From Sedimentisphaerales bacterium (GTDB lineage: Bacteria > Planctomycetota > Phycisphaerae > Sedimentisphaerales > SM23-30), in the NCBI GenBank assembly GCA_016934515.1, contig JAFGSR010000190.1:1-36581 (forward strand): DNA of 36,581 bases. The letters are read 5' to 3'. A program made the translations under genes and the position numbers. The notes under the pieces are model-generated. The model was not told the origin of the DNA. It ran no database searches and saw only the letters and a list, made by a program, of their open reading frames with translations. This document shows positions 31,958 to 36,581 of the stretch, piece after piece (the stretch's first letter is position 1; every line of letters begins with the position of its first letter).

Positions 31958-32845
31958 TTATCCCGGCAGATACCACATAACCACCTGCCCTTCAAAACCA
32001 CTAGCGCTCTGATCCGAACTCGACGTCACCGTCACGTTACCCGCCTCCGCTGCCGCCTTACCGCCTAACACATAAACCCCGTCATAACCGTCATCGCTTG
32101 AACCGTAAAAACCAACACTGTTAGCATCCGCCCCCACAATCCACCCGTCCGTATCCGCCGTCGAACCGTCCGCCGCCGCGTCAAATCCAATATCCACCGC
32201 GCATGCCGCACCCGCCGCCGTCTTCACCAGAAATTCCACCCCCAGCAACCGGTCACCACTTTTCACGCTGAACAGATTGTTGGTGCTTCCATCCAGCAAA
32301 GCCTTCAACTCTACCGATGCCATCCGCTTACACGCTAATGCTCCGCCATGCACGCCGCCGGATTCCGATCCCACCAACGCGTCAATCCCCACCGGATGAC
32401 CAAACGCCGTCAACACATGCTGACCACGCACATCCACAATCGCACTTACCGCCCCCGCCGAAGTCGTAACCTCCGCCAGCCGCACATGATTACTCGTCAC
32501 CGGCGGAAAAGCTGAATATTCATCCGTAACCAGTACACCATCAGCATCCAGGTAAACGTAAATGGTCGCTTTGTCGTCTGCCAATCCGTTCCCAACCGAA
32601 CCAGCGTAACTCCGCAGATCCCCGCCGTCCCAGTAGCTCCCCGCACACACCCCCACATTCAACCCACCCTCGGCAAACACCCGCAAATCATTCGCCCGCT
32701 TAGCCGCCAGCAGCAAACGATAAAGCAGCTTGCGAAACTCCAGATAATAAGGCGCCTTACCCGTCTCAATATACTCCACGCCCGTCTCATCATCACTAAC
32801 CAGATTCAACAACTCACTGTCACTGGGATACACCTCACCCATCAT
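31958..32845 (-). CDS. Phage structural protein, appendage-like, unknown family
   Basis: The protein is 295 aa. The N-terminal 60 residues are helical (YIETGKAPYYLEFRKLLYRLLLAAKRAND), the rest is beta-rich and Gly/Ala/Ser-rich (TIYVYLDADGVLVTDEYSAFPPVTSNHVRLAEVTT) and ends in VVMWYLPG. The two ATGs at the start (32845 and 32842) have AAGGAG 2 and 5 nt upstream. Comparable proteins with a helical base and a beta-prism-like shaft occur in tail fibres. No family is recognised. Confidence 0.6.
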   Translation of the reverse strand: MMGEVYPSDSELLNLVSDDETGVEYIETGKAPYYLEFRKLLYRLLLAAKRANDLRVFAEGGLNVGVCAGSYWDGGDLRSYAGSVGNGLADDKATIYVYLDADGVLVTDEYSAFPPVTSNHVRLAEVTTSAGAVSAIVDVRGQHVLTAFGHPVGIDALVGSESGGVHGGALACKRMASVELKALLDGSTNNLFSVKSGDRLLGVEFLVKTAAGAACAVDIGFDAAADGSTADTDGWIVGADANSVGFYGSSDDGYDGVYVLGGKAAAEAGNVTVTSSSDQSASGFEGQVVMWYLPG

Positions 32846-32867
32846 AACTCCTTCCCTAACAACTAAG

Positions 32868-32899
32868 AAATCCGCGTTTATCGGCGTTCATCTGCGTTT
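32868..32899. repeat. Second copy of the TTTATC-GCGTTCATC repeat
   Basis: A 32-bp copy related to the element at 27272-27302. See the entry there. Confidence 0.45.
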
Positions 32900-32956
32900 T
32901 AACTTGGTTGCGACTTGACCGTCCCAGGTTAATTCGTAGCTATTCTTTTGTACTTT

Positions 32957-33004
32957 TCGAACTTCGTCATTGATTCGTCATTCGGATTTCGTCATTCGTC
33001 ATTA
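32957..33004. repeat. Interspersed CGTCATTCGTCATT repeat, copy 2
   Basis: Four TTCGTCATT-like units in under 50 bases, directly next to the end of the 255-aa gene. Confidence 0.6.
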
Positions 33005-33005
33005 T

Positions 33006-33773
33006 CTAAAAGATCTCCAATACCAAACTGTCCGTCGCCGAGTCATAACTGTTCACCATCACCTCACCCGCCACCGGCAGCGGATCAATACACAATTCCT
33101 CCGTCACCACCGCCCCGTCATCATAATTCCCCGCTTCATCAACAATCCGTACCACAAATTGATAAACACCCCCCGCCAACGCCTCACTTCGCAATATCAC
33201 TTCGTCTGCGTCGAAACCAAACTCTCCTCTGCCCAAACTACCACAGCCCCATCCAACTGCTCCGCAACCGCTGTAGCCAAAATCACCTCTGCCAAAAGCA
33301 TCCGTCCCCCATCCCCACTTGTCCATCGGATCAGGCCAGACCTCTTTCTCCGCCAGCCGCTTACTGTAGTCGATTACCCCGTCCCGATTATCACCGAACA
33401 AAACCGCTCGACTGCCCAACGGCAAACACCCGCGCCTCGGAAAACTAAACTCCGCATGACTGCCCCCGCCTTGTGAAAATCCCTCCAGACCATCCGCATA
33501 ATCGACATACTTCTCATCCGCCGTCACCCAAACCACTTCTATCGCCGCCGGATGCTCATGCTCGTAGCCCACCAGCACCGACCGCTGTTCAGCCACCTCC
33601 GTCACCGTCGCCAACCGACCGTTAACATATACCTGAAAAAAAACTTCCGCCAGATCACTCTGCCATTGCAACATCACCAGCCCCGGTAACGCCGCCAAAG
33701 CCCCATCCCTCAAATGACCCGCCGGAAATTCTCTCGCCTGCAATCCCCAAATATTATTAATCCCATGTCCCAT
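33006..33773 (-). CDS. Fn3-like phage appendage protein B with Gly-aromatic repeat
   Basis: The protein is 255 aa. An N-terminal Fn3-like domain (GLVMLQWQSDLAEVFFQVYVNGRLATVTE ... IEVVWVTADE) is followed by FGDNRDGVIDY and by a Gly-aromatic stretch (WGWGTDAFGRGDFGYSG, GWGCGSLGRGEFGFD), then VYQFVVRIVDEAGNYDDGAVVTEELCIDPLP. It is a paralogue of the 230-aa protein at 29220-29912. The ATG directly follows the stop of the upstream gene (TAA ATG) with GGTGAG as ribosome site. Confidence 0.6.
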   Translation of the reverse strand: MGHGINNIWGLQAREFPAGHLRDGALAALPGLVMLQWQSDLAEVFFQVYVNGRLATVTEVAEQRSVLVGYEHEHPAAIEVVWVTADEKYVDYADGLEGFSQGGGSHAEFSFPRRGCLPLGSRAVLFGDNRDGVIDYSKRLAEKEVWPDPMDKWGWGTDAFGRGDFGYSGCGAVGWGCGSLGRGEFGFDADEVILRSEALAGGVYQFVVRIVDEAGNYDDGAVVTEELCIDPLPVAGEVMVNSYDSATDSLVLEIF

Positions 33774-34154
33774 TTACTCACCCAACTGAGTGTAGTGAAC
33801 TTCATATTCACAGCTCGCCTGGCTCCCCTTACTGATCGGACCGGTCACCGTAAAAACATCCATCCTCACATGCTTATACCGAAAACCATGCCGACTGATC
33901 AGTTCATAATCCTGACCATCTATATAAGCCGAAATCTCACCCAGCATCTCCTTCAACGCCGAAATGTTCCTCGCCACCAGAAAACCACGCTGCTGTAACT
34001 TCCGCTCCCGCCGACCCAGATCAACACTCAAAACTCCATCCAGCCCGGCAAATCCGCGATCCACTCTCTCCCGCCGCCAGGATTTGGCCCAAAGCTTATG
34101 CTCGCCCGGACCAAACAAATCCCTGCCGTCAAACTTCATTATTCTATTAGTCAT
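33774..34154 (-). CDS. Small phage virion protein, possibly tail-completion or distal-tail-like
   Basis: The protein is 126 aa. The first part (IMKFDGRDLFGPGEHKLWAKSWRRERVDRGFAGLDGVLSVDLGRRERKLQQRGFL) and the ending (VFTVTGPISKGSQASCEYEVHYTQLGE) look like a short beta-rich distal tail or tail-terminator protein: a conserved 'FGPG...GLDG' front and a hydrophobic EVHYTQL end. No family is certain. GGGTGAAAAT precedes the ATG. Its stop touches the start of the next gene. Confidence 0.55.
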   Translation of the reverse strand: MTNRIMKFDGRDLFGPGEHKLWAKSWRRERVDRGFAGLDGVLSVDLGRRERKLQQRGFLVARNISALKEMLGEISAYIDGQDYELISRHGFRYKHVRMDVFTVTGPISKGSQASCEYEVHYTQLGE

Positions 34155-34185
34155 AAATTTTCACCCTGACACTTTTCAACTGTAG

Positions 34186-34268
34186 GGTGGGGCTTGCCCC
34201 ACCGATTTAACTGCTCACGCGCAATGCCATTGCGAGGAGGTCCGTAGGACTGACGCGGTAATCTCAAC
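34186..34268. repeat. GGTGGGG hairpin and CATTGCGAGGAG interspersed repeat
   Basis: A perfect hairpin GGTGGGG-CTTG-CCCCACC (34186-34203) is followed by CATTGCGAGGAGGTCCGTAGG and CGCGGTAATCTC (34228-34266). Both are typical scattered intergenic repeat types of bacterial chromosomes. They lie between two virion genes. Confidence 0.55.
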
Positions 34269-34327
34269 AACTCAATTTCACTGTGCGACCATAACTCCCA
34301 TTTGATCCCCATCACTCTCTCTTGAAC

Positions 34328-34418
34328 ATTCGTCCTTCGTTATTCGTCATTGACTCGCCGCTGCGAAGCGCTCTGGCGTAGCAGGGTTCGTCATTCTGGC
34401 TTCGTCATTCGTCATTAA
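34328..34418. repeat. Interspersed CGTCATTCGTCATT repeat, copy 3
   Basis: TTCGTCATT-like units are interrupted by CGCCGCTGCGAAGCGCTCTGGCGTAGCAGGG, comparable to the insert in copy 1. It runs up to the stop of the 218-aa gene. Confidence 0.6.
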
Positions 34419-34420
34419 CT

Positions 34421-35077
34421 TCACCCTCGCTTCAACCGCACCGAACCGCCGCTTAGATCCCGATCACCCAAAGCATCACCATCCAGATCAAGCTCCACCA
34501 ACGCCCGCGACCGGGCTCGATCGAACAACTTCTGGTAATGCAGCGACTTCTGCCAAAATCCACACTCATCATCTTCACCATACGCACAACCGGCAAACAC
34601 CACCGACATCACCGCATAAGCCGACGCCTGCCGCAACGCATCATTCGCCAGAACATTCGCCGCCGTCACCTCTGTCTCATCACCGTTAACTTTGATCCCG
34701 AAATAACTCAATAAATTACACGCCACTTCCTGCGCCTGCGGATCAAAACTGCTCACTCGATAACCAATCCCACTGCCACTCGGCGGCGCTATCAATCCTT
34801 CTTCACCGTCAGCCCGTAACACCGACACCGTTAACTGCGTCGCCGAATCCACCGATACAATTTCATAACAACCATTAATCGCATCATTATCGTTCAGATA
34901 AATCACCTTGCCGCTGCTCAATCCGCAACTCTCAAACGCTCCCGTGCTCGACGTAAACGTGGTCCCGTTCAATTCCCCGTCATCACCCTCACAAAGCGTC
35001 TGATCAGGCCGCGCCAAATCACAAAACAGATTCGGTTCCCACTTCAAAATATCAACGTCCTGCGAAAATTGAACCAT
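34421..35077 (-). CDS. Putative phage head-tail connector protein
   Basis: The protein is 218 aa and follows the capsid gene. The N-terminus (VQFSQDVDILKWEPNLFCDLARPDQTLCEG) precedes a beta-barrel-like region (LSSGKVIYLNDNDAINGCYEIVSVDSATQLTVSVLRADG) and a helical C-terminal half (AANVLANDALRQASAYAVMSVVFAGCA, WQKSLHYQKLFDRARSRALVELDLD). The helical C-terminus is of the kind seen in head-tail connector proteins (gp6-like). GGGTAAGACTT lies before ATG. The call depends mostly on position. Confidence 0.5.
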   Translation of the reverse strand: MVQFSQDVDILKWEPNLFCDLARPDQTLCEGDDGELNGTTFTSSTGAFESCGLSSGKVIYLNDNDAINGCYEIVSVDSATQLTVSVLRADGEEGLIAPPSGSGIGYRVSSFDPQAQEVACNLLSYFGIKVNGDETEVTAANVLANDALRQASAYAVMSVVFAGCAYGEDDECGFWQKSLHYQKLFDRARSRALVELDLDGDALGDRDLSGGSVRLKRG

Positions 35078-35153
35078 AAGTCTTACCCGCTTTCCCGAAC
35101 CGCCTCGAAGGGCAGGCCCTCAACTGGACCCGCCCATTCGAAACTGCAATAAA

Positions 35154-35210
35154 CTTCGTCATTCGTTATTCGTCATTGATTCGTCATTCTGGTTTCGTCA
35201 TTCGTCATTA
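35154..35210. repeat. Interspersed CGTCATTCGTCATT repeat, copy 4
   Basis: Five TTCGTCATT or TTCGTTATT units in the space between the connector-like gene and the capsid gene. Confidence 0.6.
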
Positions 35211-35278
35211 ATAATGCTTAATTCCCTGACAAATCTTCCATCCAGACTAATCATTAGGAACCCACAATTTATCACTGC

Positions 35279-36433
35279 TTAACTTGTGCTCAATCCCCGC
35301 ACACAACCGTGCGCCTGTTCGTTACGAAACTCCAGCGTGTATTCCCCAATCAACTGACCGCACTCATAATCGCCACCCGCCGCCAAAGGCTTAAAGTGAA
35401 AACTCCGACCCGACAACGGCACCACGTTCACCCGCGAACTGTCCAGAAACAGCACCGCATCCTGCGGCACCCACCGCGTCATAATCACCTTGCAGGTCCC
35501 GTAATCGCTCTCGTAATAACTCACCATATCGCGGAACTTCACATCCGCACTATCATACGCCCGGTTGCTCGACAAAAACGAATTGATCTTACGCTTCTGG
35601 AATCCGTTCACCACAATCAAATCCACATTACCGCTGCTCGATTCCCAGATCTGCCGCAACACATAATTCACTTTCTCTTCGTCCAGATCGTTACCCGCCG
35701 GAAATCCCGAATCGCCCGGCGCAAAACTGTTCGTCGCCAGATGCTGAAAAATCCCCTTCAGCGTCCGTCGCACACTACTCGTACCCTGCGGATTACTAGC
35801 CGCCTGACCGCCGTTAATCACCGTGTTCTCCAGGTCCCGAATCAACTCCCGCAAACGCTCCTGCTTCTGATAATCCATCTCGTCCGCCAAGCCCACCTGC
35901 CGCGCCGCCAGATCACTTCCGGAAATCTCAACCGCCGCGGTGAATATCTGCGAATAGTTCCCCGCCCGCACCCGGTTCGTAAACCGCGCCGTCGGCTTGC
36001 TCCCGCCTTCCAACGCCGCATTGCCCAGAATATTAATCACCTGATTGTCCGCCAGACTCTCCGGCGTCGTCCCACCGTAGCCCCGCACCACCGTCAGCGT
36101 GTTCGAGTTAACCCCAGTCACCAGCATCAACTCTTCACTGCTTTCCACCTGAATCTGATCACCCACCTGGAACCGGTCGCCGTTGTCCACCTCAAAATCC
36201 GTATCCGCCGCCGGATCGGTAAAGGTCCCGTCATCGATCGCGTCCTTGTTCGGCAGCAGACTGTCCTCCAGCCATTCGTGATAAGTACTGCTCGCCGAAT
36301 ACATCGGATCCCCCAAAGCACTCAACAAAGGTGTCTCAAATGGCGACACAATCCCCACCACATCCGCCACATCTTCCGCCAACTCCGGCAGATTAACACC
36401 CGCCGAATAAGTCGCTTTTCCTGTAAATGCCAT
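35279..36433 (-). CDS. Major capsid protein, SU10/DUF5309-like HK97 fold
   Basis: The protein is 384 aa, the usual length for this family. Features are a conserved front (SPFETPLLSALGDPMYSASSTYHEWLEDSL), a beta region with VGDQIQV and LTVVRGYGGTTPE, RFTNRVRAGNYSQIFTAAVEISGSDLAARQVG, an E-rich spine helix (DEMDYQKQERLRELIRDLENTVING), and the late DLIVVNGFQKRKINSF and VIMTRWVPQDAVLFLDSSRVNVVPL. AAAGGAAG lies 9 nt before the ATG. It builds the icosahedral head. No prohead protease or scaffold gene is seen in the 148 bases left in the window. Confidence 0.85.
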   Translation of the reverse strand: MAFTGKATYSAGVNLPELAEDVADVVGIVSPFETPLLSALGDPMYSASSTYHEWLEDSLLPNKDAIDDGTFTDPAADTDFEVDNGDRFQVGDQIQVESSEELMLVTGVNSNTLTVVRGYGGTTPESLADNQVINILGNAALEGGSKPTARFTNRVRAGNYSQIFTAAVEISGSDLAARQVGLADEMDYQKQERLRELIRDLENTVINGGQAASNPQGTSSVRRTLKGIFQHLATNSFAPGDSGFPAGNDLDEEKVNYVLRQIWESSSGNVDLIVVNGFQKRKINSFLSSNRAYDSADVKFRDMVSYYESDYGTCKVIMTRWVPQDAVLFLDSSRVNVVPLSGRSFHFKPLAAGGDYECGQLIGEYTLEFRNEQAHGCVRGLSTS

Positions 36434-36531
36434 CGCTTATTCTTCCTTTCAATTTCCTAAAATAATTTTCCAAATCCACACAACCTGTCATTGCGTCGGG
36501 TGGCACCGCCAAGTACTCAGGCTGTGTCGCA

Positions 36532-36537
36532 ATTATA
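36532..36537 (-). promoter_or_regulatory. Candidate -10 box upstream of the capsid gene
   Basis: A perfect TATAAT (36537-36532) occurs on the minus strand about 100 bp before the capsid start. No -35 box at normal spacing is seen, so a read-through transcript from outside the window is equally possible. Confidence 0.3.
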
Positions 36538-36581
36538 GTCAAAACAGGATTTATTTTACTGATCAATATGTTACAATGCAA

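Noticed and set aside
31869-35210. CRISPR array
   Set aside because: The repeated TTCGTCATT units are short, irregular and lack spacers of constant length; no cas gene is present.
35309-36460. A 383-codon open frame on the + strand
   Set aside because: It is antisense to the capsid gene and very rich in Arg, His and Gln, the usual mirror of a C-biased strand.
36393-36581. A 62-codon minus-strand frame at the right edge
   Set aside because: It runs into the capsid start in another frame and has no coding features.

Overview
The window looks like a piece of a chromosome from an uncultured, probably planctomycete-like (Phycisphaerae-type) bacterium. This is an inference from the mix of genes: a DUF3472 secreted protein, a Tat-exported sulfatase, an ECF sigma factor with a zinc-finger anti-sigma partner, a PilZ/CNB fusion, SpoIIE and multi-PAS signalling, plus several kinds of short interspersed intergenic repeats. 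No rRNA or other species marker is present, so the assignment is tentative.

Left part (1-18.1 kb), host-type genes. A tRNA-Met with its own terminator is followed by a sigma-54 activator carrying a degenerate low-molecular-weight phosphatase domain. Next come a DUF3472 secreted protein and, divergently, a secreted HExxH metalloprotease coupled to a membrane-anchored endonuclease/exonuclease/phosphatase protein. An ECF sigma/anti-sigma pair, a PilZ-cNMP-binding protein and a FliL-like membrane protein follow. Then there is a signalling cluster on the minus strand (four-PAS histidine kinase, Rcp1-like response regulator, REC-HisKA_3 kinase), a sulfatase, and a dCache-HAMP-SpoIIE phosphatase.

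Middle part (18.1-26.4 kb), mixed accessory region. It holds a glycine-rich RRM protein with a long leader, a small duplicated-motif protein of unknown function, and a three-gene toxin-antitoxin-chaperone (TAC) module: HigB-like toxin, HigA-like antitoxin and SecB-like chaperone. A phage-type replication pair (DUF1376 protein and DnaC-like loader), a frameshifted SPL-type radical SAM gene with a second C-terminal remnant 4.7 kb away, a lipoprotein, and a DUF488/dual-OB gene pair follow.

Right part (26.5-36.6 kb), a minus-strand phage virion cluster. It begins with an SU10-type (DUF5309-like) major capsid protein at the right edge and runs through a putative connector, Fn3-like appendage proteins, a beta-helix tail-spike-like protein and a large baseplate/tail-like protein to a small membrane coiled-coil protein. 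No integrase, terminase, portal, tape measure or tail tube is visible in the window. Spaces between the virion genes are filled with chromosomal-type interspersed repeats, which suggests long residence (a cryptic or domesticated prophage) rather than a recent infection.

The most interesting points are the TAC module with a toxin reading frame interrupted exactly at an in-phase slippery heptamer, the phosphatase-like sigma-54 activator lacking its catalytic cysteine, and the independently promoted DUF488/dual-OB pair inside a phage region. All similarity statements are from motif recognition by eye; no database search was run.
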